Positions 10,874-19,638 of a stretch of DNA of 64,000 nucleotides are shown here, one piece after another (position 1 is the first letter of the stretch; every line of letters starts with the position of its first letter). This stretch comes from Steroidobacter gossypii. Its GTDB lineage: Bacteria; Pseudomonadota; Gammaproteobacteria; Steroidobacterales; Steroidobacteraceae. The notes under the pieces were generated by a model. That model had not been told where the DNA came from, searched no databases, and was given only the letters and a program-made list of their open reading frames with translations. Location of the stretch: contig NZ_JAEVLS010000001.1 of NCBI RefSeq assembly GCF_016801985.1, positions 372,001-436,000 of the forward strand, given 5' to 3'. The position numbers and the translations under genes are program-made.

Positions 10874-11563
10874 ATGCAACAACAAGCCTATACCGGCGTC
10901 GACAACCTTGAAGTCATGCAGGAAGCGGTGAACTACAACCGCTATCTGCTCGACACCGTCCGTAAGCACGCGCCCGCGCGTGGCAAGGTGCTCGATTTCG
11001 GCGCCGGCAGCGGCCAGTTCGCGGCGCCGCTGAGCCAACATGGCATGGACATCACGGCGCTCGAGCCAGATCAGTTGCTTCAACAGCGACTGCGCGCGCA
11101 GGGCCTTCGTGTCGTATCGTCCACGCAGGAGATCCCGGACGCATCCCTCGATTACATCTATACGCTGAACGTGCTGGAGCACATCGATGACGATGCCGGC
11201 GCGCTCCGGATTCTGCATGCGAAGTTGACTGCAAAAGGCAAACTTCTGATCTACGTCCCCGCGTTTCAGCTGCTGTACACGAGCATGGACGCCAAAGTCG
11301 GGCACGTGCGCCGCTACACCCGCGGCATGCTCATGACTCGTGTGCGCGACGCCGGCTTCAAAATCGAACACGTGGCGTACGCGGATTCCATCGGTTTCTT
11401 CGCCACGCTGGCGTTCAAGGCCATCGGCAACAAGGATGGCAATGTGAGCCTGGGCGCGCTGAAGCTCTACGACCGTGCGGTGTTTCCGCTGAGCCGGGGG
11501 CTCGACTCGGTGGCGAAACGCTGGTTCGGCAAAAATCTGTTGCTGGTTGCCAGCAAGCCATAA
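10874..11563 (+). CDS. Class I SAM-dependent methyltransferase
   Basis: The 229-residue protein carries motif I of Rossmann methyltransferases (VLDFGAGSGQFA), an acidic strand end (ITALEPD) and motif IV/post-motif regions (YIYTLNVLEHIDDD; KGKLLIYVPAF). It resembles the Methyltransf_11/23 type often found in polysaccharide loci, where such enzymes methylate sugars or lipid-linked intermediates. It starts 5 bases after the preceding glycosyltransferase stop, so the two are co-transcribed. A sugar-capping role is an inference from context. Confidence 0.82.
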   Translation: MQQQAYTGVDNLEVMQEAVNYNRYLLDTVRKHAPARGKVLDFGAGSGQFAAPLSQHGMDITALEPDQLLQQRLRAQGLRVVSSTQEIPDASLDYIYTLNVLEHIDDDAGALRILHAKLTAKGKLLIYVPAFQLLYTSMDAKVGHVRRYTRGMLMTRVRDAGFKIEHVAYADSIGFFATLAFKAIGNKDGNVSLGALKLYDRAVFPLSRGLDSVAKRWFGKNLLLVASKP

Positions 11564-11598
11564 CGAGACTTTCACCGGCCAATCGAGTCTGCGCACCG

Positions 11599-13467
11599 AT
11601 GCCCGCACTTGCGAATCGATGGATTCTCCCGGTCATCTGGCTGGCGGTGAGCGTGTTCGCGGCATTGACGTGCAGCGTGCAGTACTCCAGCGCCCGCCTC
11701 CACGATGAGTTCATCCCGGTAGGCAATGACTCCTTCTATCACGCTCGTCGCATCGTCGACGCCGTGCATGCACCGGCAGATTTCTACCAGTTCGATGACA
11801 AGATCCATGCACCCGAAGGCAGCCTGCTGGTCTGGCCCTGGGGTTATGACTACTTGATGGCAGGCATCGTGCGAGCCGGCCTGGCGTTGGGACTCAGCGC
11901 CGATCCCATGGCCATCCTGGTGTGGATTCCAGTCGTGGCACTGTTCCTTTCCATTGGATTCACGGTCGCGATCGGCCGGCAGCTCGCGCTCTCCGCCCCG
12001 TTCATCGCTTTGGCCGCACTTTGCATGGCATGTGCGCCATCGACGCGCCTGCTGCACGGGGTCGGCGAGATCGATCATCACTTCGCCGAGCTGATCTTCT
12101 TGCTCGGCTCGCTAGCTGCAGGGCTTGCCTGGTTCTCGCGGCCGACCGTGCTATTCGCCGTGCTGCTTGGAGCGACGCTCGGCATCGCGCCCGCCATTCA
12201 CAATGGTTTGTTTGTACTGCAGATCCCTTTGCTCGCAACGTTTCTGGTGCGATGGCTGCAAGGGCACAGCACCCCGCCCCGCGCCACGCTGGTACTCGCG
12301 TTGACGTTGTTACTCACAACGTTCGCGGTGCTGGCACCCTCGCTTGCGTTCCAAACAGGTCGGTTTGAGTTCTACACACTATCGTGGTTCCACGCGTATA
12401 TCGCCGCCGCAACAGCAGTGCTGATCGTCTTACTGAACCGCGTTCCGGTGACGCGCAACTCCATGCTCATGCTAGCGGCCATTGGCGCGGGGCTGCTCTA
12501 TGGGGTTGTCAGTCAACTGGACACCGCCGCGGGTTTTCTCGGCGGCACCTTCGAACGGCTGAAGCTGATTCAGGAAATGCGTTCGCCCCTGTCCCGGGCT
12601 GCGCAGGACTGGATCGGGTTGACGAAGTTCTACTCCTTCCTCATCTGGCTCGCGCCGATCACACTGATCGTGTGCGCCGTACAGTGCTGGCGACAACGCA
12701 GTTCGTCGCAGCTGATCTTCTGGGTCACTGCGACATTCGGGCTGGTGCTGCTTTCCACGCAGATGCGCATGCACTATTTCGGCAGCTTCGCGTTGTATCT
12801 GCCTTGGTTGGTGCTGGCTCAGGATCTCGCGAACAAGCGTCCGGAACATCGCCGAAACATAGTGCTAGGCACTTCGCTGGCGCTATTGCTGGCGTACGTT
12901 CCGCCAGTGCGCTATGAACTGCTCAACAAGCCACCCAAGGCAGCCGATGTCTGGTACGAGCGCATGGCGCCGCTGCTGCCGATCTTGCGGGATGCTTGCG
13001 CCAAGGATCCGGGCATCGTGCTGGCCGACACCAACGCGGGGCATTACATCCGCTACGGCACCGATTGCTCGGTGATCGCGAACAACTTCCTGCTGACACC
13101 GCAGCACTTCGCGAAAGCGGACCGGGTCGATCAGCTGTTCTCGATGTCAGCCAGCGAACTGTTGACCGTGGCTCCCTATGCCAAATACGTCCTGGTGCGT
13201 GCCTCCAGCATCTCGCGCGCCGAGGGCGGCGGATATCGTCTCAACTTCTTCGGTCCCAGTCCGCACCGGCTGGCGCCGGAGCTACTGTCCGCTCCTGCGG
13301 ACACGCTGCCTGCGCAGTATCAGCTGCTAGGAACGATTCCGCTGCCCATGGCCCCGCATGTGGCTTATGCGAAGCTTTATAAAATCGACCAGACTGACAA
13401 CCGCAGTCGCCGTGAGCACGAAGAACAGCGGCTCGATCAGGAACCGATAGCGATAGTTCTCCGCTAG
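11599..13467 (+). CDS. STT3/PglB-like (GT66-type) membrane oligosaccharyltransferase homologue, copy 1
   Basis: This 622-residue polytopic protein has about 11-13 hydrophobic helices. A first periplasmic loop carries GNDSFYH (residues 42-48), in the place of the metal-binding Asp motif of STT3, and a second carries EIDHHFAE (157-164), typical of archaeal AglB and bacterial relatives. An EMRSP segment (about 326-330) may replace the SxxE/TIxE loop. In place of WWDYG there is ADTNAGHYIRY (about residue 476). The paralogue at 16,213-18,072 is homologous over its full length. The last 35 or so codons, after YAKLYK, are not shared and lie antisense to the convergent gene. Likely role: transfer of a lipid-linked glycan to an exported protein, perhaps pilin; this is inference. 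Confidence 0.78.
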   Translation: MPALANRWILPVIWLAVSVFAALTCSVQYSSARLHDEFIPVGNDSFYHARRIVDAVHAPADFYQFDDKIHAPEGSLLVWPWGYDYLMAGIVRAGLALGLSADPMAILVWIPVVALFLSIGFTVAIGRQLALSAPFIALAALCMACAPSTRLLHGVGEIDHHFAELIFLLGSLAAGLAWFSRPTVLFAVLLGATLGIAPAIHNGLFVLQIPLLATFLVRWLQGHSTPPRATLVLALTLLLTTFAVLAPSLAFQTGRFEFYTLSWFHAYIAAATAVLIVLLNRVPVTRNSMLMLAAIGAGLLYGVVSQLDTAAGFLGGTFERLKLIQEMRSPLSRAAQDWIGLTKFYSFLIWLAPITLIVCAVQCWRQRSSSQLIFWVTATFGLVLLSTQMRMHYFGSFALYLPWLVLAQDLANKRPEHRRNIVLGTSLALLLAYVPPVRYELLNKPPKAADVWYERMAPLLPILRDACAKDPGIVLADTNAGHYIRYGTDCSVIANNFLLTPQHFAKADRVDQLFSMSASELLTVAPYAKYVLVRASSISRAEGGGYRLNFFGPSPHRLAPELLSAPADTLPAQYQLLGTIPLPMAPHVAYAKLYKIDQTDNRSRREHEEQRLDQEPIAIVLR

Positions 13468-14861
13468 CTCGAGCGTGGTGCCGACCACATATAGATAGGC
13501 GGCGGTCACCACGATGAAGCCGAGCACGATGGCCCTCGGCTTGGCTTCGACCGGCCTTTTCAGCACGCCCTGACGCGCCTGCCAATAGCCGTAAGGCAGC
13601 ACCAGCAGCCAAAGCGCGATCAACGCTTTGGAGGTGTTGATTTCCAGCGTCCATCTGCTGTTGAAACCGAAATGCGGCTGATCTACCACCTTCGGCGCGG
13701 TGCTCACGCCATACCAGAGTGGATTGAACCACCGCTGCATCGGCGCTGCGGCCGAACGATTGTGCTCGCTGAAGTAGCGGTTCATGTCCGACGGCGAGAA
13801 GAACAGTCCATCGGCAAGCACCAGGCCGTACACGTAGTTGAATGGATAGGTACGGATCAACGTCACCGCATCCTGCGTGTAATAGCGATTGATGTCGACG
13901 ATCTGTCGGTTGTTGAAATTGTAGGGACCGTTCGACTTGCGGACCTGGTCCAGGACCGGGATTCCAGACGGTGGCAGTAGTTGGGATGCAAACAGCTTGT
14001 CCGTCTCGCGATAACGCGAGACCAGCGCGAACGGCGTCAGTCGCCCATCCGCCACGAGCGGCTGCAATTCCTTTTGCGTCGCCACCAGGGTGGAAATGTT
14101 CGATAGCCCCAGCCCCATCCAGGTGCTGCTCGAGAACACGCCGAAGTAGTAATAGTTCTTGCCATACCAGGCAGCCACCACCAGGAGCGGCACGAGCGCC
14201 GCAAGCAACACTGGTTTGCGACGCTCGCGCAGACAGGCAAACAGCACCACCGCGATCAAGATCATCCACGCGAGATGAAACAAGCTGCGCGTCAGTAACA
14301 ACATGGCCAGCACAGTGAAGAAGGCCGCGCACCACTTTGTCTGGCGCGTCTCGACGTAGCGATACAGCAGCCAGGCCGACACCGTCAACATGACCGCGGC
14401 AGGAAAGCTGTACATCAGCCAATTCTCGTAGAGCACGAAGGACGGGCTGAACACCATCAACGCCGTGGCAACGACAGCCGCCACCCTCGAGCCACTCAGC
14501 CGGAGCGTGAGCAGGTACACAGTCACGGCAGCCAGCAGTCCAAGCACATGAAACACGACACTGAAGAAAATGTCCGCCCGCGAGCCAAATAACTTCAGGC
14601 CAACACCGGCAAACAAGTTCAGCAACGGCGGATCGGCGTGGTATACCATATCGATTCGAGCAGCCGAGTCTTCAGCAGCTCCACGTCGATGAACTGCATG
14701 TATCTGGGCAGTGTGGACGCATCGAACTCCACCCCGAGCCAGGCATACAGCAGGCGCGAACTCGCGAACAACGCGGCGATCATCCACAGATCGCCCGGAG
14801 TCAGGCCTAGGGAGGCGATAACGCGAGAGCGCATGGCTTGAATCACGGGGAGCTGGTTCAT
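13327..14861 (-). pseudogene. GT-C (ArnT/PMT_2-like) glycosyltransferase interrupted by a one-base frameshift
   Basis: The N-terminus reads from the ATG at 14861 (MNQLPVIQAM..., with a first helix and an acidic loop GVEFDAST) up to LLESIWYTT, then hits a stop at 14619. The homologous continuation HADPPLLNLFAGVGLKLFG is in another frame and runs on for about 440 residues with many membrane helices to 13327. The family motif LESxWYxHAxPPLxN is restored by inserting one base near 14640-14643, so a single base is missing. ATG and the upstream stop overlap as TGATG, so the gene follows the GT87-like gene in one transcript. It is either a recent pseudogene or an assembly error. It converges on and overlaps the copy-1 STT3-like gene. 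Confidence 0.8.
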
Positions 14862-16078
14862 CAGCTGAGAGGCTCACGCCGTATCTGTTGTGCGTGCAAT
14901 GTCAACGCGGCCAGCCCGATGATCAGCAGCACGGGCGAGATCGGCAGGTTCGAACGTCCCAGATTCATAACGCAGGGTGCCAGGGCGGCGATGACGCTTA
15001 CCATGATCAACGCGAAGCGACTCAATGGTTGCGAACCCACCAGTAGTGCAGCGATGACGGCAAGCGCTCCCATGTCGTAGTTGAACGCGTAGGGCGAGAT
15101 CACGAAGGTGCCGCATGCCAGCGTGAATATCCTTTGCAGCGGATCGGTTTGCCAGCGCCAGGCCCAGAGCACCACGGCGGCGCCGAGGATCGAGAACGGC
15201 CATTGCACCACGTATGCCGTGTCGGGCGTGTATCCGAGCGTGCGCATGCTCGCAAACATGGTCGGCATCATGCGCAGGAAGATGCCGGACCAGTCCGTCA
15301 TGACCGAACGCTGGTAGGCCAGGGTCTCGGTCAGATAAGCCGTCCAGCTCTGGGTTCCATAGCAGGCGGCCGACAATGCGACCAGCCCCACTGTGAAGGC
15401 AGCCGACCAGCCTATCGCGCGCCAGTTGCGATCCAACAGCAGCAGCACCGGAATGAGCAGACCCAGCTGCGGCTTGATGGTCAGCAATGCGAACGCCAAA
15501 CCCGCGGCCACCGGTCGCGACTTCATCCACGCCAATCCAAACAACAACAGGGCGCCCGTGAGGAAGCCGTTCTGAGTGGTGAAAACCATCATCAGCGAGT
15601 AACCGAAGATGGCTAGCACCAGCAGCGTCACGGACGACTGCGGAGCATAGACACGTCGAAACACGAACGCGGCCAACACGAACAGCGCGAAGGTCACGGT
15701 CAGGAACACGACCAGCGCGGGCTTGTAGCTCAGCAGACCCAACGGCCACAGCAACAACAGGAAGTGCGGCGGGTAACCCCAATTGTGAATGGGATAGTTC
15801 GCGCCGAACGTGGCTTCCAGATGGCCGTAGTAGACAGGAAAGGAGAACAAGTCCTGCTGCATGCCGGCCATGGTCATCTGGCCCGCCATCCAGTAGTTGG
15901 CGAAATCGACGCTGATGACGTTCAGCGGATAGCCGTCGCCGAGCATGCCCACCGTGAAATCGATCAGCAGCGGCGCATGAATGACCAGCGCCAGCAAGGT
16001 GAGTACGCCGATGCACAACAGGGCGGGATGGCCGGCGAGGCCTGTGCGTGTGCTTACGGCGTTTTCGACTGCGTCCAT
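14861..16078 (-). CDS. GT87 (DUF2029)-like membrane mannosyltransferase homologue
   Basis: This 405-residue polytopic protein has about ten hydrophobic helices. The first large loop holds SVDFANYWMAGQM and the next NWGYPPHFLLLLWPLGLL, the pattern of DUF2029/GT87 enzymes such as actinobacterial PimE, which use polyprenyl-phosphate sugars as donors. The ATG at 16078 places the first helix about 18 residues in; an in-frame ATG at 16117 is possible. It overlaps the frameshifted GT-C gene by one base (TGATG). The pair is inverted relative to its neighbours, sitting between the two STT3-like paralogues. Confidence 0.75.
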   Translation of the reverse strand: MDAVENAVSTRTGLAGHPALLCIGVLTLLALVIHAPLLIDFTVGMLGDGYPLNVISVDFANYWMAGQMTMAGMQQDLFSFPVYYGHLEATFGANYPIHNWGYPPHFLLLLWPLGLLSYKPALVVFLTVTFALFVLAAFVFRRVYAPQSSVTLLVLAIFGYSLMMVFTTQNGFLTGALLLFGLAWMKSRPVAAGLAFALLTIKPQLGLLIPVLLLLDRNWRAIGWSAAFTVGLVALSAACYGTQSWTAYLTETLAYQRSVMTDWSGIFLRMMPTMFASMRTLGYTPDTAYVVQWPFSILGAAVVLWAWRWQTDPLQRIFTLACGTFVISPYAFNYDMGALAVIAALLVGSQPLSRFALIMVSVIAALAPCVMNLGRSNLPISPVLLIIGLAALTLHAQQIRREPLS

Positions 16079-16212
16079 GTGTTTCGGCGAGCATCGCCGT
16101 GACGAGCGGCAGCGCATTCTATCGACTCATCGGCAAAACAATGAGAGCCAGCGCACTATCTGCGGCGCCGGTCGGCGGCTATCCTCCGCGCCGAGCCGGC
16201 CAGGAACCTCGA

Positions 16213-18072
16213 ATGCGACTTCAGATTCGCCCCACCCCGCTGCTGTTATGGCTGGCGGTTAGCTGTATTGCCGTGGTGTCGTGCAGCCTGGGCATGTCGG
16301 CAGCACGCATCGGCGATGTGTACTTCCCTTTCGGCGTGGACGGCTTCTATCACGCAGTCCGGATTCTCGACACCGTCGAGGATCCGGGCGCCTTCTACGA
16401 ATTCGATCCGAAGATCCACGCTCCCGAAGGCAGTCAGCTGGTCTGGCCGTGGGGCTACGACTACTTCATGGCCAAGCTGGTCAGCGCCGCGCTGGCGCTC
16501 GGCCTGGGCGCCGACCCGCTGATGATTCTGCTGTGGATTCCAGTGGCCGCGGTGCTCGTGGGCACGGGATTGTTGATGCTGGTCGCGCGGCGTATCGGGC
16601 TGGGCGACTGGGCCATGGCGCTTGCCGGACTGTGCATGGCCCTGAGCTCGAGCACACAACTGCTGTACATGTTCGGCCAGATCGACCATCACTTCGCCGA
16701 GCACATCTGCATTCTCGCCGCGCTCGCCGCCGGCCTTTCATGGTTCAAATCGCCTAGCACGGCATCGGGCGTCGCGCTGGGAGTCACTTTCGGCGTCGCC
16801 ATGGCGGTTCACAATGCGCTGTTCATTCTTCAGGCGCCATTCCTGGCGACGGCACTGGTGCACTGGCTGCACAGCCAGCGCGCGCCACTGCGTCCGACGC
16901 TCGCATTCGTCGCGGCATTGCTAATCTCGGCGCTCGCGGTCCTGCTGCCGTCGGAACCGTTCAGAAACTTCAGCTTCGAGTTCTACCTCCTGTCCTGGTT
17001 TCATCTTTACGTGGTGTGCGGCACGGCCACCGTGATGGTGCTGCTGTCCCTATTGCAGCCGACGCGTCGTAACTTCGGCGTGCTGGTGGCCGTCGCGGCT
17101 GTGTTGCTCGCACCGCTGCTCAATCAAATCAGCTACGCGCGATCCTTTGTCGATGGCAGTCTGGGCATGCTCGACCAGATCCTGGAGATGCGCTCGCCGC
17201 TGCAAATGTTCAGTGACGGTCAGTTTGCCCGCCTCACAGCGTTCTATTCGGCGCTGTTTTTCCTCGCGCCCATCACTTTCGTGTTCTGCGCCGTGCGGCT
17301 GTGGCGGGAACGAACGGGCCCGCGGCTGCTGTTCTGGGTGTGGTGCGTGTTCGGGTTGGCGCTGATGATGACGCAGATCCGCATGCACTACTTCGGCACC
17401 TTCGCCTTGTATCTGCCCTGGCTGCTGGTCGCCCAAGAAATCGGTTCACAGCATCCCGAAAGGCACAAGCAGGGTTTGCTCGCTGCTTCGCTGCTGCTCG
17501 TGCTGGCCTACGCTCCAGCGCTGCGCTACGAGCTGATCGCCCCTGCGCCAAAAGCCGGCGAGCGTCGCTTCCTGCCTCTGTATCCGATGTTCGAGCCGCT
17601 GCGCAAAGCGTGTGCTGAAGATCCGGGGGTGGTGCTCGCCGACACCAACGCCGGGCACTACATTCGCTACTTCACCGATTGCTCGGTCATCGCCAACAAC
17701 TTTCTGTTGACCGAGCAGCATTTCCGGAAGGCCGACCAGGTCAATCGGTTGTTTTCGGTGCCCCAGGAGCACTTCACCGAGCGTGCGCCGTTCGTGAAAT
17801 ACATTCTGGTGCGCGCCGGCGACATCAAGCCAAAGGGAAACGGCGGCTTCGATTACTCCTTTTACGGTCCGCTCGAGCCAACGCTCTCCAATCCGCTGTT
17901 GCTCGCCCCCGCCGCATCGATCTCGCCGGACTTCGAGCTTCTGTACGAGGTCTCGGTGAAGATCCCGACGCCTGACGGCGAACCTCAAGAGGTCCCATAC
18001 GCCAAGCTGTACAAGGTCGTCGCGGCGCCGGCGTCGCCACAAACGACGTCGGTGTACGACGTCAGCCAGTGA
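16213..18072 (+). CDS. STT3/PglB-like (GT66-type) membrane oligosaccharyltransferase homologue, copy 2
   Basis: The 619-residue protein is homologous to the gene at 11,599 from end to end. Its loops carry GVDGFYH (41-47), QIDHHFAE (156-163), EMRSPLQ (about 325-331) and ADTNAGHYIRY (about 476-486), followed by the conserved DCSVIANNFLLT. The start ATG at 16213 follows AGGA with a 7-base spacing and makes the two paralogues equal in length; the longer upstream frame overlaps the divergent GT87-like gene. It lies directly upstream of the pilin promoter region. Duplication with retention of every motif suggests both copies work, perhaps on different pilins or glycans. Donor and acceptor are unknown. 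Confidence 0.8.
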   Translation: MRLQIRPTPLLLWLAVSCIAVVSCSLGMSAARIGDVYFPFGVDGFYHAVRILDTVEDPGAFYEFDPKIHAPEGSQLVWPWGYDYFMAKLVSAALALGLGADPLMILLWIPVAAVLVGTGLLMLVARRIGLGDWAMALAGLCMALSSSTQLLYMFGQIDHHFAEHICILAALAAGLSWFKSPSTASGVALGVTFGVAMAVHNALFILQAPFLATALVHWLHSQRAPLRPTLAFVAALLISALAVLLPSEPFRNFSFEFYLLSWFHLYVVCGTATVMVLLSLLQPTRRNFGVLVAVAAVLLAPLLNQISYARSFVDGSLGMLDQILEMRSPLQMFSDGQFARLTAFYSALFFLAPITFVFCAVRLWRERTGPRLLFWVWCVFGLALMMTQIRMHYFGTFALYLPWLLVAQEIGSQHPERHKQGLLAASLLLVLAYAPALRYELIAPAPKAGERRFLPLYPMFEPLRKACAEDPGVVLADTNAGHYIRYFTDCSVIANNFLLTEQHFRKADQVNRLFSVPQEHFTERAPFVKYILVRAGDIKPKGNGGFDYSFYGPLEPTLSNPLLLAPAASISPDFELLYEVSVKIPTPDGEPQEVPYAKLYKVVAAPASPQTTSVYDVSQ

Positions 18073-18079
18073 CGCGAAT

Positions 18080-18167
18080 TGTCAGTAACTGTCATGGCCG
18101 AGCATCGAGCACTGCAGATCGGCTGTCATAACCTGCACTGCTTCTCAGAAAAGAGCTCGACAGGACA
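18080..18167 (+). promoter_or_regulatory. Cluster of TGTC/GACA repeats, candidate PilR-binding sites
   Basis: TGTC occurs at 18080-18083, 18090-18093 and 18124-18127, and its inverse GACA at 18159-18162 and 18164-18167, all 25-115 bases upstream of the sigma-54 promoter. PilR of Pseudomonas binds TGTC-containing sites upstream of pilA. Spacing and density fit an enhancer region, but short motifs like this can occur by chance. Confidence 0.55.
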
Positions 18168-18192
18168 GTAACTTAGCCACCTTCGGAGCGCC

Positions 18193-18208
18193 TGGCACGC
18201 GGCTTGCT
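18193..18208 (+). promoter_or_regulatory. Sigma-54 (-24/-12) promoter of the pilin gene
   Basis: TGGCAC-N5-TTGCT matches the RpoN consensus TGGCAC-N5-TTGCW at every position, with the GG and GC dinucleotides correctly spaced. It lies 64 bases upstream of the pilin ATG, so transcription should start near 18219. The upstream TGTC repeats and the PilSR genes in the same locus complete the classic pilA control circuit. Confidence 0.92.
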
Positions 18209-18271
18209 CTAGTACAGCTGCCGACGCACCAGTCGCTGCTGAGTTTGTTCCTTACCGAGGAGAGTTTGAAA

Positions 18272-18805
18272 ATGTCGAAGGCTCAAAAGGGTTTTACCCT
18301 GATCGAATTGATGATCGTGGTCGCGATCATCGGCATCCTGGCCGCGATTGCGTTGCCGGCCTACCAGGACTACACCATCCGTTCGAAGGTGTCTGAAGGT
18401 CTGATCGGCGCGTCGTCCGCGAAGGCGGCGGTGAGCGAAGCCTTCCAGACCGATGCTCTGCAGGGCGTCGAGGCCGCTGCTACGGCTTGGAACAACCAGG
18501 TCGATGGCACCGCCACCAAGTACGTCGGCGCCGTCAACATTGACGAAACCACCGGCGACATCTACGTCACCTTCCGCACTGGCAATGGCAACGGTCTGCC
18601 AGAAGGCGCCACCGGCATGACCAACAAGCAGCTGCGCTTCTCGCCGCGAGTCGCCGGCGCCGCGTTGGACGAAGAGTCGGTGGGCTCGGTCGATTGGGCC
18701 TGCGTCTCTGAGACGAACCAGACTGCGACCAACCGCAACCTGGATGCCGCTGCGCTCGGTGACACCGGCGTGCCGTCCAAGTGGGCCCCGTCCGAGTGCC
18801 GTTAA
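18272..18805 (+). CDS. pilA: Type IVa major pilin, first tandem copy
   Basis: The 177-residue prepilin has a 7-residue leader ending in Gly7, cut before Phe8 in KG^[20 protein letters not shown], with the essential Glu5 of the mature protein present. Cys144 and Cys176 (WAC and PSECR) should form the C-terminal D-loop disulphide. One N-x-T sequon (Asn149-Gln-Thr) lies inside the D-loop. The ATG at 18272 follows a GAGGAGAG ribosome site; the in-frame start at 18245 would spoil the leader. A perfect sigma-54 promoter lies upstream and a strong terminator downstream, so the mRNA is largely monocistronic, as expected of an abundant major pilin. Confidence 0.95.
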   Translation: MSKAQKGFTLIELMIVVAIIGILAAIALPAYQDYTIRSKVSEGLIGASSAKAAVSEAFQTDALQGVEAAATAWNNQVDGTATKYVGAVNIDETTGDIYVTFRTGNGNGLPEGATGMTNKQLRFSPRVAGAALDEESVGSVDWACVSETNQTATNRNLDAAALGDTGVPSKWAPSECR

Positions 18806-18838
18806 TTCGGTAACGCGGATGCAGCCTTGAGCTGACCG

Positions 18839-18867
18839 GAGGGGCGCCATGGCGCCCCTCTTTTTTT
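18839..18867 (+). terminator. Strong intrinsic terminator after the first pilin gene
   Basis: A perfect 10-base-pair GC-rich stem (GAGGGGCGCC with GGCGCCCCTC) is followed by seven T residues. It should separate the highly expressed first pilin from the second. Confidence 0.92.
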
Positions 18868-18913
18868 AGGCGTGAGTCTTAGGGTAGAAAGTACAAAAGG
18901 AAGGTTCTTGCCC

Positions 18914-19426
18914 ATGCGCCCACAGTCCGGTTTCACCTTGATCGAACTGATGATCGTGGTGGCCATCATCGGCATCCTCGCCGCCATCGCGGTGCCGGCT
19001 TACCAGAACTACACCGTACGAGCCAAGGTCTCCGAAGGCCTGCTCGGAGCGACGGCAGCGAAGATGCACATCAGCGAGTCTTACCAGGCCAACTTCGTGG
19101 CGGGCCTCGAAAGCGCGGTAGCGTCATGGAATATCGACAGTACGCGCACCAAGTACGTCAACAGCGTCACGCTCGACGAGACTGGGGTGGTGATCACGAC
19201 GTTCATCGCCGGCAATGGCAACGGCCTGCCGATGGAAGTGAACGGTACGCGCCTGGTGCTGACCCCGTCCATGAACGGCCAGCCACTCACCTCCATGATG
19301 AACGGCACGCTGGAGTGGGCGTGCACGTCCGAGACGAGCAGCACCGCCGACAACCGGAATCTCTATATCAGCCCCGACATCCAGGGCACCTTGCCCGCCA
19401 AGTACGCGCCCTCGGAGTGTCGCTGA
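18914..19426 (+). CDS. pilA: Type IVa pilin, second tandem copy
   Basis: The 170-residue prepilin has a short 6-residue leader (MRPQSG) before [20 protein letters not shown]. It shares the first pilin's helix and its ending (WAC...APSECR; Cys137 and Cys169), but the middle differs, so it is a diverged paralogue. It contains three N-x-T sequons (Asn32, Asn110, Asn130), against one in the first pilin. The ATG at 18914 is preceded by AGGAAGG at 9 bases. No promoter of its own is obvious after the strong terminator, so expression may rely on read-through or an unseen promoter. It may be an alternative major subunit or a minor pilin. Confidence 0.92.
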   Translation: MRPQSGFTLIELMIVVAIIGILAAIAVPAYQNYTVRAKVSEGLLGATAAKMHISESYQANFVAGLESAVASWNIDSTRTKYVNSVTLDETGVVITTFIAGNGNGLPMEVNGTRLVLTPSMNGQPLTSMMNGTLEWACTSETSSTADNRNLYISPDIQGTLPAKYAPSECR

Positions 19427-19638
19427 GTTTCCTTACGCTCGCAGCGGGGGAGCACTGCTGCCCCGCCGTGACCGATTGGGGTATCTTCCCGGCCGTCTCC
19501 TCCCCGGATTCGGTCGGGTTGTTCAGGCGACCGCTGTGAGATATGTCACGCAGCCTTTGTCGCCGGATGTGAGACCATCCGTCCAATTTGACAAATGCCG
19601 TTCCTTAGGACGGCGCCCGTTACCACGGCACGCATTCA

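Noticed and set aside
13241..14422. 393-codon minus-strand ORF overlapping the GT-C gene in another frame
   Set aside because: No membrane-helix pattern; the other frame carries the GT-C homology.
19588..19616. TTGACA as a pilB promoter
   Set aside because: No -10 hexamer at 16-18 bases spacing.
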